Below are positions 24,690-34,500 of a DNA stretch of 64,000 nucleotides, piece after piece; positions within the stretch are counted from its first letter, which is position 1; each line of letters opens with the position of its first letter. The notes under the pieces were generated by a model. The model was not told the origin of the DNA and did no database searches. It saw only the letters and a program-made list of their open reading frames with translations. Source of the stretch: Candidatus Geocrenenecus huangii (lineage in GTDB: Archaea; Thermoproteota; Nitrososphaeria_A; Caldarchaeales; Wolframiiraptoraceae); contig JALNKM010000001.1 in the NCBI GenBank assembly GCA_023268155.1, positions 310,001 through 374,000 on the forward strand. Direction: 5' to 3'. The position numbers were made by a program, and so were the translations under genes.

Positions 24690-24792
24690 CGGGCCCGGTG
24701 GGACTCGAACCCACGACCCCCGGCTTTCTCACATCGATTATGCTGGTAGGATTTAGGAGGCCGGCGCCATATCCGTGCTAGGCCACGGGCCC
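24690..24792 (-). tRNA. tRNA-Arg (CCT) with a 28-nt intron
   Basis: On the minus strand, acceptor GGGCCCG pairs with CGGGCCC, discriminator G at 24690. The D arm is GCCTAGCACGGATATGGC; the T arm CGTGGGTTCGAGTCCCACG is canonical. Anticodon stem CCGGC / GCCGG encloses loop C-T-CCT-A | A, anticodon CCT (Arg). Between positions 37 and 38 lies an intron at 24753-24726. Exon CTC can pair with intron GAG, leaving a three-base AAA bulge at the 3' splice site, as in the bulge-helix-bulge cut by archaeal splicing endonuclease. Mature length 75. CCA is not encoded. Confidence 0.93.
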
Positions 24793-24911
24793 ACTGCTAA
24801 CAAAGATGCGTTATCCATTTATATCTTTCTTAGTATTTATTTGTTCCTGATTATTAATTGCTTAGCTTATTAAACTAGTTGATTCTATGATTCTATAGGT
24901 TCAGGATTTCT

Positions 24912-25646
24912 ATGAATGTCAGCGTCGTTTTTCCTTCTAGGAATCGGGAGAAGTATGTTGCAAAAGCTGTACGTACAGCTTTTAAGGCTAAGCATGTCCA
25001 TGAAGTTATAGTTGTCGATGGTGGGAGCTCTGACAATACGGTAAATATTGCTTTAAAAGAGGGGGCCAGGGTAATTATTCAAAGCGACTTGGTTTATCCT
25101 GGCAAGGGTGTAGCTATGAGGGATGGGGTTTATCTTTCATCTGGAGACATAGTAGTCTTTGTAGATATTGATGTCACTAATCTTACACCACAATTTATTG
25201 AGAAACTATACATGCCGATAATGAGGGAGAAGGCAGAATTTGTCAAAGGATGTTTTGAGAGAGCTGCAGGCAGGGTCACAGAACTCGTAGCTAAACCTCT
25301 TCTAAGAATGTTTTACCCTGAGTTAGCTAAGTTTAAACAGCCATTGAGTGGGGAGATTGCTGGATTGAGGAAAATCTTCTACCAGGTAGAGTTCGAAAGT
25401 GGATGGGGGGTGGATGTAGGTCTATTGATAGACTTATACATCCAAGGTGTGAAGATTGTTGAAGAAAATCTAGGATTTAAAGAACATGAAATGAAGCCTC
25501 TCCACTCTCTTACAGATATGGCTTATCAAGTAGCTGAAGCAATATTGAAAAGAGCTCTCAGGGATAAAAAAATAGACGAGGTCTGGGCGAAAAAATATAT
25601 TTCAACTATAAGTGAAATAGATCTAGGTGTGGAGGGATACGTATGA
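24912..25646 (+). CDS. Glucosyl-3-phosphoglycerate synthase-like glycosyltransferase (GT2/GT81 fold)
   Basis: 244 residues. GT-A glycosyltransferase: VSVVFPSRNREKYVAKAV, VHEVIVVDGGSSDNTV, GKGVAMRDG, and VVFVDIDVTN (the metal-binding D-x-D). PLSGEIAGLRKIF and ESGWGVDVGLLIDLYIQGVKIVEENLGFKEHEMKPLHSLTDMA are the acceptor-side motifs of GpgS-type enzymes, which make glucosyl-3-phosphoglycerate, precursor of the compatible solute glucosylglycerate. It starts an overlapping operon with an RCK-like protein, an MscS channel and a HAD phosphatase. Mannosyl-type specificity cannot be excluded. Confidence 0.78.
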   Translation: MNVSVVFPSRNREKYVAKAVRTAFKAKHVHEVIVVDGGSSDNTVNIALKEGARVIIQSDLVYPGKGVAMRDGVYLSSGDIVVFVDIDVTNLTPQFIEKLYMPIMREKAEFVKGCFERAAGRVTELVAKPLLRMFYPELAKFKQPLSGEIAGLRKIFYQVEFESGWGVDVGLLIDLYIQGVKIVEENLGFKEHEMKPLHSLTDMAYQVAEAILKRALRDKKIDEVWAKKYISTISEIDLGVEGYV

Positions 25647-26305
25647 GATCTATAGTGATAGGCGGAGGTCATCTAGCATATTTTGCAGTTACAACTCTTA
25701 GAGAGATAGACTCGAAGGGAAGAATAGTAATCATCGAATTTACATCTGAGAAAATTGAAATGCTTAAGAAGACTTTCCCATATGCGGAAGCCATACAACA
25801 AAGTGTAGACAAGGTAGAGGAATATATTGTTAAAAATCGTTCTCTAATAGATATCCTTATATCTGCAACAGACTCTGACGCTCTCAACCTAAGATATGCT
25901 AAACACTCGGTTAGGAATGAGATACCCATCGTAATCGCTGTATTGAACAATCCTCTCAATGAACCGATATTCAGAAGAGAAAACATAAAATATCTAATCA
26001 ACCCATACAAGACAATTACATCTAAAGTAAAGGAAATAGTAAATAAGTTTTTGGCCAACACGATATACGAGTTTTCTAGAATTAATGGAGGAATCTATGC
26101 TCTTAAAATCGAGGATGCGAGAATTCTACGCAAAGTCCGGAATTTCATACTAAAGAACGATCCTCCATTCTTTTCAACATCAGTTGACAGTAGAGTAAGA
26201 ACCAGCTCTGCAGAGAATATTGAAGTCGGAGATGTAGTGTACGTCGCATGCCTAGATAAAGATATTAAAGATCTTCTAGAGAAGATCAAGGAAGGTGGAA
26301 AATGA
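25643..26305 (+). CDS. TrkA/RCK-type NAD-binding protein
   Basis: 220 residues; overlaps the preceding gene by 4 bases (ATGA) and the following one by 4. The N-terminal Rossmann domain has VIGGGHLAYFAVTTLRE, VIIEFTSEKIEML, and DILISATDSDALNLRYAKH (RCK_N, as in TrkA and channel regulators). The C-terminal ~70 residues, with VRTSSAENIEVGDVVYVACLDKDIKDLLEKI, fit an RCK_C (TrkA_C) domain. It would sense nucleotide or ions and gate a transporter; the partner may be the adjacent MscS channel or a potassium channel elsewhere. GGHLA departs from the usual GxGxxG. Confidence 0.7.
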   Translation: MRSIVIGGGHLAYFAVTTLREIDSKGRIVIIEFTSEKIEMLKKTFPYAEAIQQSVDKVEEYIVKNRSLIDILISATDSDALNLRYAKHSVRNEIPIVIAVLNNPLNEPIFRRENIKYLINPYKTITSKVKEIVNKFLANTIYEFSRINGGIYALKIEDARILRKVRNFILKNDPPFFSTSVDSRVRTSSAENIEVGDVVYVACLDKDIKDLLEKIKEGGK

Positions 26306-27039
26306 CTCCAGAGGAATATTCTCTCATGATAAGAATAATCCTCGCAGTATTATCTATAATTCTCTCGATCTTCCTAGGCTCAGGGTTGAGAAAGATAATA
26401 ACGAAGAATCTAAGCAAGTTTGGTCAAGCATTTGCTTCTAAGTTCGCCGAAGTCTTAAGATACTTTCTTATAATATTAGGAGCGGTCATAGCATTCAGCA
26501 TACTCAGTCTGGATATAGTGGTTCTGACGGGTGTATCCATCGGGATATTCATATTTGTATTGATAAGCATGAGAGACATATTTTCAAATTACGCGGGAGA
26601 AATCTATCTAAGAGTTAGGAGACCATTTGGTGAGGGAGACTTCATAAAAATTGGAAAGATCTCTGGCAGGATATTATCGATAAATAGTCAAGATGTAGAG
26701 ATTGTATCTCTTGAAGGAGAGAAGATAATAATCCCAAACCAATTCTTTCTTAAGCATCCAGTAATAAACAAATCATCAACCATTCCTACATCGATAGAGT
26801 TGAAGATAGTTTTCAAGGGATTAGAACTTGATAAAACTGAAGAAACCATTATGGAGGCATTAAACGAGATCAGACCGGAGCTCTTCGAGGATCCAAGAAT
26901 AATCTCAATCAATCAGACAGATGATAGAATCGAGGTTGATCTACTGCTCCACATAGTAAACCAGCGGAAGATGAAATGGGTAGTAAACAAACTCTCCAGC
27001 GAGTTTCATAAAAGAGGAGTTGAGATTGAGATCGAGTAA
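26302..27039 (+). CDS. mscS: MscS-family mechanosensitive channel
   Basis: 245 residues. Three membrane helices (~10-30, ~50-72, ~74-100), the last being the pore-type helix (VVLTGVSIGIFIFVLISMRDIFSNYAGEIYL). The beta domain follows: RPFGEGDFIKIGKISGRILSINSQDVEIVSLEGEKIIIPNQFFLKHPVINKS, matching the MscS pattern FxxGDxIxxxxxxGxVxxIxxxxTxIxxxDxxxxxIPNxxxxxxxIxN. The C-terminal alpha/beta domain completes it. It releases solutes on hypo-osmotic shock. Its place with a compatible-solute synthase suits this role. Overlaps the phosphatase gene. Confidence 0.9.
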   Translation: MTPEEYSLMIRIILAVLSIILSIFLGSGLRKIITKNLSKFGQAFASKFAEVLRYFLIILGAVIAFSILSLDIVVLTGVSIGIFIFVLISMRDIFSNYAGEIYLRVRRPFGEGDFIKIGKISGRILSINSQDVEIVSLEGEKIIIPNQFFLKHPVINKSSTIPTSIELKIVFKGLELDKTEETIMEALNEIRPELFEDPRIISINQTDDRIEVDLLLHIVNQRKMKWVVNKLSSEFHKRGVEIEIE

Positions 27040-27706
27040 AGCACTCGTATTGGACCTTGACGGAACACTGACGAAAGGCGGAGAAGATAGGGTAACTCCA
27101 GAGTTGAGAAACATGCTAGAGCAGTTTAAGAAAGCGGGATGGCTACTTATATTGGCTACTGGGAGAGATAGAAGATATCTTGAGTCTAGAGATGATTTAA
27201 GAAACTTATTTGATGGATGGGTTTGCGAAGCAGGCATCTCGATATACATTCCTTCAACAAACGAATATAGAATCTTGGTTGATGAACGTTGGCTTCAGTT
27301 TATCAGTGAAGTAAAGAAGAAAGTAGAATATGTAATCTTTAAAGAGAACACAGTGAACCTATTATCTAAAAGATGCTTGGAAGAAATCGATGAGATCGCT
27401 TCTAGAATCGGTGTAGAATATAAGGTATTGAATAATAAGGGTTCGCTATTACTACTTCCCAGGAATACTGATAAATCTACGGGGTTAAATGAATTATTGA
27501 GATCAATAGATTTTCATGGATATCTAGTTGCGGTAGGCGACTCGGAGATGGATATTGGGATTCTTAAGAACGCTGATCTAAAGGCTGCCCCGTCAAATGC
27601 GGACGGATCCGTCAAAGAAGTAGTGGACTATCTTTCTTCGAGAGAAGACGGTGAGGGGGTAATCGAGATATTGAAGAACCTTAGACAAAAGTATATCGAA
27701 GAATAA
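27026..27706 (+). CDS. HAD-family phosphatase (phosphoglycolate / glucosyl-phosphoglycerate phosphatase-like)
   Basis: 226 residues from TTG 27026, 6 bases after GAGGAG; TTG 27020 is an alternative. HAD motifs: VLDLDGTLT (nucleophile Asp), LILATGRDR, KSTGLNELL (motif III lysine) and VAVGDSEMDIGIL (motif IV). A C2-type cap lies between motifs II and III, as in archaeal phosphoglycolate phosphatase and sugar-phosphatases. Since it overlaps the MscS gene in an operon begun by a GpgS-like enzyme, it probably removes phosphate from glucosyl-3-phosphoglycerate to give glucosylglycerate. That role is inferred from context. Confidence 0.78.
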   Translation: MRSSKALVLDLDGTLTKGGEDRVTPELRNMLEQFKKAGWLLILATGRDRRYLESRDDLRNLFDGWVCEAGISIYIPSTNEYRILVDERWLQFISEVKKKVEYVIFKENTVNLLSKRCLEEIDEIASRIGVEYKVLNNKGSLLLLPRNTDKSTGLNELLRSIDFHGYLVAVGDSEMDIGILKNADLKAAPSNADGSVKEVVDYLSSREDGEGVIEILKNLRQKYIEE

Positions 27707-27761
27707 TTGGAGGATTTCAGGTAGCCTTTTCGTGGCTTCTCCTCTGAGAAACATGGCCTCT

Positions 27762-28577
27762 TTATCTTGTTGTGGTGAGGAACGTTGTTACTATGCTCGC
27801 AGTGACTGCACCTATAACTGTTGCTACAAAGTTCACCGTATGAGTATTAATGTATTCTATACCTTCTACCTGCTCAGCTCTAAGACCGCAGTGAATGGGT
27901 GACTCAGTCTTCTTCCCACATATCCTACATCTGTACTTTGCTTGGACTGTTGCCCCAAGTAAGCTGTCAACAGTCATTCCAACCAGCCCTGATGAATATA
28001 TTATCGCTAATACTTCATGTATTGTAAACTTTCTATCTATCGTAGAGCTTATGAGTGCTAGGATAGTCATACCTATTAATCCGCCAAGATATCCTAGCGT
28101 GGTTACCGCTCCAGGTGTGCCCGGCTTAACCTTCCTCATACTCGTTATCAGCCTAGGCATTTTAGGATAGAGTAAGCCTATCTCCGTTGCTAAAGTATCT
28201 GCAAACGCAGAAGATAATGCTCCAAGATACGCGGCATAGAATATCTTTTCCTCCCCTGATAGCCCGGAAGCTATGGCCGCGATGGTTGCTGTGATACCAT
28301 TTGCGACGACATTCCGCCAACCTCTAATTCCAGACTCCTTATTTTCCACTTCTCTTACCTTTCTAACTCGAATCTTCGTGAAGACTACTGAGACTAGGTA
28401 GAAAGCGATTAATGCTAGGAAATAGTTTCTTCCACCAAAGACGTATATCACGTATCCAACTACGAACGATGCAGTCACTCCTCCGACGTCGACAAACTTG
28501 AACTTTATGGAGAGTAGGAAGATGATGGCTAGAATGGTTATTGCCTCAAGATGCGTGAGAGGGTCAAGGTAGCTCAA
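27762..28577 (-). CDS. DUF92 integral membrane protein
   Basis: 271 residues with about seven membrane helices. DUF92/TIGR00297 features: VDVGGVTASFVVGYVIYV near the start, FTKIRVRK, RGWRNVVANGI, GALSSAFADTLATEIG, KPGTPGAVTTLGYLGG and GLVGMTVDSLLGATVQ. A Cys-x2-Cys motif (YRCRICGK) with a later Cys lies in the loop before the last helices. The family includes plant phytyl-phosphate kinase-type enzymes and eukaryotic TMEM19; the archaeal substrate is unknown. It starts one base after the HisS stop and is co-transcribed with it. Confidence 0.85.
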   Translation of the reverse strand: MSYLDPLTHLEAITILAIIFLLSIKFKFVDVGGVTASFVVGYVIYVFGGRNYFLALIAFYLVSVVFTKIRVRKVREVENKESGIRGWRNVVANGITATIAAIASGLSGEEKIFYAAYLGALSSAFADTLATEIGLLYPKMPRLITSMRKVKPGTPGAVTTLGYLGGLIGMTILALISSTIDRKFTIHEVLAIIYSSGLVGMTVDSLLGATVQAKYRCRICGKKTESPIHCGLRAEQVEGIEYINTHTVNFVATVIGAVTASIVTTFLTTTR

Positions 28578-28578
28578 C

Positions 28579-29898
28579 CTAATTCACTTCTTCCAGCATC
28601 TTCTTGATCCTGCCCACCTCTTCTATCTTGAACCTCGTCTGGATCTTCTTCTCCAAATCCCTTATACTGACTTCGTTTGATTCTTCTTCAGATTTACCGA
28701 TTATCAGCAGATACTTGAAGTCATTCTTTACAGCGTATTCTAGTGCAGAGGTTATCCTCCTCTCTATCAAGTCCACTTCTAGAGGGATGTTCTCTCTCCT
28801 CAAGATGTTTAAAACCTTAGCTATATACCTCTTATCCACATCCTGCAGATATGCTAAGAATATTCTAGGTCTCTTTGGTCTCACTCTAATACCTCTCTTC
28901 TCTACCATGTACTGCATTATTCTAGATATTCCAATGGCGCATCCCACTGCAGGTGTTGGTTTCCCACCGAATAACTCAACAAGCTTATCATATCTTCCCC
29001 CTCCATTAAGCGAGACTTCTGCGTCTGGTACTGACTGCTCGAATATGAAGCCTGTATAGTATTCTAGCCCTCTAGCCATACCGGGCATTAGATACATCGG
29101 TGAATCTACACCACTCGTATTAGCTAGTTCTACTATCTCTAGTAGATTCTCGAAAGCTTGTAAGGCTCCCCTCCAGGAAGAGAGTATACCTTTTATCCTG
29201 TTAAGAATATTTTTATCCATTGAGTCTACTCCCCAAGCAATAGGCGGTGACTCTACTAATTCCTTGATTGTTTTTATGGCTTCGTCCTCTACATGCGAGC
29301 TTCTCATCATACTGTATGCTTCCTCGACTCTCCCCCTATCTATTGATGTCAGAATTCTATCTTGTGTCTTCTCATCTACCTTATATGACTCTAGTATGCT
29401 TCTAAGTATGCCTGCGTGACCGATCTTGAAATATTGTTCTCCTAATCCTATCTTCTTGAAGACTTGATAACTCACTTGTAGTATCTCTGCATCCGAGAGT
29501 GGGTTGCTTGACCCGAAGACCTCGAATCCTCCTTGCCAAAATCTACGCCTTCTACCCCATTGAGGCTCATCATATCTATAGCAGTCAGCAATGTATCCCA
29601 GTCTTATAGGTGGAGCAACTGCTTTTAACTTAGTAGATACAAGCCTAGCTATTGATGCGGTCACTTCAGGTCTCAGAACGCATCTTCTACCAGCTTTATC
29701 ATGGAAGTCGAACATCCTATCTCTAATCTCTTCTCCCGATTTGGCTTCGAAGAGCTCGTAATATTCTACTGTAGGCGTTTCAACTTCTAGGTACCCGTAA
29801 TCACTGTAAACATGCCTTATAGTGTCTACTATCCATTGTTTCAACGCATATTCTTCAGGGAGGAGGTCGTCCATCCCCCTAGGAGGCTCCAGCAACAT
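28579..29898 (-). CDS. hisS: Histidyl-tRNA synthetase
   Basis: 439 residues, full length. Class II motifs: PPRGMDDLLPEEYAL and EVETPTVEYYELF (motif 1 area), DFHDKAGRRCVLRPEVTASIAR (motif 2 area, TxxxxR), RYDEPQWGRRRRFWQGGFEVFGS (the QxxxE-type loop), LMPGMARGLEYYTGFIFE (histidine-A/B region), and GGRYDKLVELFGGKPTPAVGCAIGISRI (motif 3). The C-terminal anticodon domain begins at RPKRPRIFLAYLQD. Complete and expected to work. Confidence 0.96.
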   Translation of the reverse strand: MLLEPPRGMDDLLPEEYALKQWIVDTIRHVYSDYGYLEVETPTVEYYELFEAKSGEEIRDRMFDFHDKAGRRCVLRPEVTASIARLVSTKLKAVAPPIRLGYIADCYRYDEPQWGRRRRFWQGGFEVFGSSNPLSDAEILQVSYQVFKKIGLGEQYFKIGHAGILRSILESYKVDEKTQDRILTSIDRGRVEEAYSMMRSSHVEDEAIKTIKELVESPPIAWGVDSMDKNILNRIKGILSSWRGALQAFENLLEIVELANTSGVDSPMYLMPGMARGLEYYTGFIFEQSVPDAEVSLNGGGRYDKLVELFGGKPTPAVGCAIGISRIMQYMVEKRGIRVRPKRPRIFLAYLQDVDKRYIAKVLNILRRENIPLEVDLIERRITSALEYAVKNDFKYLLIIGKSEEESNEVSIRDLEKKIQTRFKIEEVGRIKKMLEEVN

Positions 29899-30001
29899 CT
29901 CTAGAAACCTCTCTACGTTAGTTAATAATTGTTTGCTAGGTTATCTATGGATACATTTAATGTATTTCTAGGTTTAAGGTAGCTCTATTTATCAGGGCTT
30001 G

Positions 30002-30973
30002 CTAAAACTTCTGATATTTCAAGTAGAAGACTGAATGAAGAATGTTTATCCTGCTGCTGAGTTCTTCAAGCTCAAGCCAGTCTGTGTAATTCATCCTCCA
30101 CCCAACCGAGTCTACCAACTCTTCAACCTGCTGAGTATTCTTTGCTCCAGGTATTGGGACTATGACAGGACTAGACATTATCAACCAGTTTAAAGCGACT
30201 TGGATAGGCTTCTTCCCATACTTTTCAGCTATCTCTTTCAGTTTAACGATGACAGGCCATATCCTCGTGAAATTATCTGGATGAAATATTGGCTCTCCAG
30301 CTCTAACATCCTCGAATCTTGGAAGATTGTCTAATGTATATTTCCCAGTCAATGCTCCTTTAGCGATAGGGCTCCAGGCCTGAACAGTTATTTTACATGC
30401 CTCTGCATACGGTATCAATTCTTCTTCAGCCCACCTTTCCACCAAGTTATACCTAATCTGAAAGACTTCGATGTCTGTAGAGGCGAGGCTACTTCTAAAA
30501 CTTTCAACCAATTCTACAGGATAATCGCTTAGACCTAGGTAATTTACTAAACCCATCTTTACCAGTTTCTCCATCGTTCTAGCATACTTGTATGTTGGGT
30601 AATTGTGCCAGCATGGAGGCCAATGAGCTAGAAGCACATCAATATACTTTAGGCCAAGTATCTCTAAAGATTTATTGACTGACTTATAGACATCTTCAGG
30701 GTTTAAGAACTCTCCAGGGATCTTCGTAGATACGATGATCTGGTCTCTCTTCACCCCTATCTCGTTTAATGCTTTTCCAAGAATGTTTTCACTAACCCCT
30801 TGTCCATACACCATCGCCGTATCAAAGAAATTTATACCGTGTTCTACGGCTTTACTAACTATTTTTCTAGCTTCCTGGTATTCTGTCAGCCCCCAATCTT
30901 CACTGAACTGCCATGCTCCAAGCCCTATCCTAGAAACTTTTACATCTGTCTTACCTAAACTTGTATACTCCAT
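30002..30973 (-). CDS. Aldo/keto reductase
   Basis: 323 residues, complete. NADPH-dependent carbonyl reductase barrel: MEYTSLGKTDVKVSRIGLGAWQF, INFFDTAMVYGQGVSENILGKAL (catalytic Asp and Tyr), STKIPGEF (Lys), YIDVLLAHWPPC (His), YLGLSDYP, AWSPIAKGALTGKYT and VPIPGAKNTQQVEE (cofactor phosphate). It belongs to the AKR group with a PLP-free, monomeric TIM barrel. The substrate is not evident. It stands alone between HisS and L30e. Confidence 0.9.
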   Translation of the reverse strand: MEYTSLGKTDVKVSRIGLGAWQFSEDWGLTEYQEARKIVSKAVEHGINFFDTAMVYGQGVSENILGKALNEIGVKRDQIIVSTKIPGEFLNPEDVYKSVNKSLEILGLKYIDVLLAHWPPCWHNYPTYKYARTMEKLVKMGLVNYLGLSDYPVELVESFRSSLASTDIEVFQIRYNLVERWAEEELIPYAEACKITVQAWSPIAKGALTGKYTLDNLPRFEDVRAGEPIFHPDNFTRIWPVIVKLKEIAEKYGKKPIQVALNWLIMSSPVIVPIPGAKNTQQVEELVDSVGWRMNYTDWLELEELSSRINILHSVFYLKYQKF

Positions 30974-31066
30974 ACTTTCTACTCCCGCTGATTTTTCTGC
31001 TAGGTCTCATAAATAGTTTCCAGAACATTTAATACATTATCAGCATAATGTTGTATCAACCATATT

Positions 31067-31435
31067 TTAGAACTGTTCTTGTGTTCCTGTAATTTGTTCT
31101 AGGAGATTGGATGAGCCGAAATCTACTATTGAGATGACTGCTGAGGTAAAAGGCTTCCCCGCCATGTAGCTTAGCTCTCTACTCGAGGCGTTAGATTTCA
31201 AGTAGGGTGTTGCTGACATTTTGCAAACGATCTTTATCTCTCTTTCAAGACTCGGTGGGCAGTCTCTCGATAAGATGACGAGCTTCGCTTTCCTATTCAA
31301 TACGGCGAGTTTACTCTGCCTGAATCCAAAGATTATCTTACCTGTTCTACTTATTACCTCTAGATGTCTCTTGAGGTCTTTCAGCTCTATTTCGATCGGC
31401 TCTGTAGAGGACAGTATAGACATCTCATTGACCAT
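31067..31435 (-). CDS. Ribosomal protein L30e
   Basis: 122 residues; ATG 31423 is an equally good start. The L7Ae/L30e fold: KTGKIIFGFRQSKLAVLNRKAKLVILSRDCPPSLEREIKIVCKMSATPYLK (family GKxxLGxxxTLKxLRxGKAKLVIIAxNCPPxxxxxIExYAxLxxxPVxxF), then SSRELSYMAGKPFTSAVISIVD (ELGxACGKPFxVSxLAIxD). In archaea this gene normally follows rpoA, as here. The ~20-residue C-terminal tail is extra. The nusA and S12 genes that usually come next are absent. Confidence 0.9.
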   Translation of the reverse strand: MVNEMSILSSTEPIEIELKDLKRHLEVISRTGKIIFGFRQSKLAVLNRKAKLVILSRDCPPSLEREIKIVCKMSATPYLKSNASSRELSYMAGKPFTSAVISIVDFGSSNLLEQITGTQEQF

Positions 31436-31564
31436 ACGTTAAAGGAACAATAAATACTTAATTAAAGATAAAATAAAATTCAGGTATAACCATAGCTATC
31501 CCGCTCTAATGCAATGGTCCAGTTTTTACCTGTTATCTTCTATGGCTAGCTAATTCTTTTTCCC

Positions 31565-34500
31565 CTAGAGATTGCTATCCGTAGATTCCTCCTCCAACAT
31601 ATTTGCGACTCTTGGATGCTTCATTAGTAATGTTACCTGCCCTGTTCCCACCAGTATCTCTCTACCTATTAATATACGTTCAACGTTTCCTCTCAAAGTA
31701 TCCACTTCTCCTCTCACAGCAGCGTCTAGTAGTGTCTGGACGCTTATCTCGAAGGCCGCTCTAGCTAGCGGGCTACTCTTTAACCTAACTACTCCATGTC
31801 TGCCTACTTGCTTGACCGAGCCGTTTAGGGTCATTACATCTGCTAGGAGTAGAAGATGCCTTACATCTACGTCTAGGCCTTGCTCTTCGAGAACATGTTT
31901 TAACTCTCTAACTATTGCTTCTCTCGCTGCTTCTATTCCAAGGACCTCTGCTATCTCATGTATGTTGTTCGTCCATACTCGTCTATTATCTACTCCTGGA
32001 AGAGTCATTATCTCTCTCAGGTTAGAGCCTTCCGTGAGAATAACGTATTCTCCCTTCTCATACTTTAGTATAGCTTTCGTTATTTTCCTTACTCCTTTAA
32101 CTCTTGAAGAAAGTATTTTTTCTTTCAGCTGATCGAGGCTTAGAGTACTTTCTTCAGGAGCGTAGATCGTCAACTTGTCCTCTTTATATTCATAGCTGTA
32201 CTTCATCTGTTTCACTGCCTCCTCGATATCGCTAAGTGTTACGTTATGTTCTTTCATTGCCTGCTCATCTAGTTGGAGGATCAACGCGTTCTTCTTCAAG
32301 TTGAATCCCACACTTGATACGATATCCTCAAAGTAAGTGGACTGGATCTGTTTAACTAGCTTTTGAGCTTTAGCTTTATTCTGTGCGTATTCTGGCTCAA
32401 GCGGTATCCTCATAATAGGTGTTGAGGGGGTTTTTCGCGCATCAACTATCTCTATAAGTCTTGGAAGCCCTAAGAGTATACTCTGCTCTCTAACTCCCGC
32501 AAAGTGAAATGTTCTAAGGGTTAACTGCGTGCTAGGTTCTCCAATCGATTGGGCTGTGACTATTCCTATAGCTTCACCAGGCTCTACCCTATTCTTCAAA
32601 TACTCTCTGTAGACTTCTTTGATAAACTTCTCCGCATCCTCTCTGCTAAACTTCATATCCGTTATCTTCTTCTTAATTTTCCCTAATACAAGCCTCGGAA
32701 GTCTATCGGTGTATTTTGAGGTTAGCTGCTCTACTTCTTCTATGGGAAGTTGTTCTCGACCAGGCCTTAGTCCTAGCCTACTTATTATTATGTCCAGGTT
32801 TACGGCTTCCCCATGATAGCTTTTAGAGGGATCTATCCCATCTTCACCGTAGAGGAACTGGACGATCTTCTTGTGATCCATCATCCTGACCGTTCCATCA
32901 TACTCGACGTAAAGAGATTCTAATGCATTGATCAATCTTCTCTGCATGTATCCGCTTTGCTGTGTTCTTACAGCTGTATCTACCAGTCCGTCTCTTCCTC
33001 CCGCCATGTGGAAGAATGTTTCTATAGGATCTAATCCTTGGATGAATGAGTGATATACGAATCCTCTGGCTTTCGGTGAAGCATCTCCAGGCTTGAAGAA
33101 TGGTAATACTCTGTCTGTGAATCCTCTCTTTACTCTTTCTCTCCTAACTGCTTGCTGACCTACTACCCCAACCATCTGGTCTATGTTTAGTAGTGACCCT
33201 CTGGCCCCCGTCCTAGTCATTACTACTGCGCTGCTCTCCGGAGATATGTGTCTCCTAACGACTTTACCTGCAGCGTCTCTCGCCTCAGCGAGTATAGTCA
33301 GAATATTCGATTCAAAAGCTTGTTCAGATGTTTCTCCAGGTTTAATCTCTATCCTACCCTTCTCATACTCTGATTTAAGCGTATTGAACGCCTCGTCCAT
33401 CTTCTTGAATATGTTCTCTATTTCTTTGTAGGCTTCTTCAGGGACGTATAGGTCGTCTATTCCGAAACTGAAGCCTCTAAGATTCAAATAGGTGTTAGCT
33501 ATCCTAACAATATTGTTGATGAATTCTTTAGCTGCCTCAGAGCCATACTCCATGGCTATCCTGTGAAGTATACTGTTAGCTTTCTCAACTCCTATCGCAC
33601 CTTTGTCTATCACACCTTTAACTAGTTTTCCATCTTCTATGACAACCTCGATATCTGGAGAGAAAGATGCTTTAAACCTATGATTGAATCCTTTCGGTAG
33701 TAGAAGGCTGAAGACCTGTCTTCCACTCCACTTAGGCTCAGGCTCTTTAATCTCAGGCTCGGGAAGTTCTCCAATATACGATATCTGAGATAAGAGGTAT
33801 GATAGCTCCTTTTTGTTTAGGTATGTGCCTGGCTTCGTGAGAAGATATAAGGCCGTAATGAAATCTCTTATGGCCCCTATGATTGGTGCGCCGTACCTCG
33901 GTGAGAGTATGTTGTTTTGAACTATGAGGAGAAGTCTCGCCTCTGTCTGTGCCTCTTCACTTTGAGGTACATGTAGATTCATCTCATCTCCGTCAAAGTC
34001 CGCATTATATGGTGTGCATACACAAAGATTTAATCTAAAAGTCTTGTATGGCAAGACCTTAACTCTGTGAGCCATTATAGACATCCTGTGAAGACTTGGT
34101 TGACGGTTAAAGAGAACTATGTCTCCATCTATCAAGTGTCTTTCAACAATGTAGCCTGGCTCAAGAGCGTTTGCAACCTCATCCAAGTCCTGTGCGAATT
34201 TTAATCTTATCCTCTTACCATCAGGTCTAGTCACGTATTTCGCACCCGGATACTTTTCTGGACCATTCCTAACATATTGTCTAAGCCTCTCAATGTTCCA
34301 TTCTGTTACTCTTTCTGGAACAGTTAACTGCATGGAGACATCTAGAGGTACTCCTACTTCATCTATGCTAATTTTTGGATCGGGAGAGATGACGGTTCTA
34401 GCAGAGAAGTCCACCCTCTTACCGCTTAGATTTAATCTAAATCTCCCCTCCTTCCCTTTTAGACGTTGTGCTAACGTCTTCAATGGTCTACCGCTTCTAT

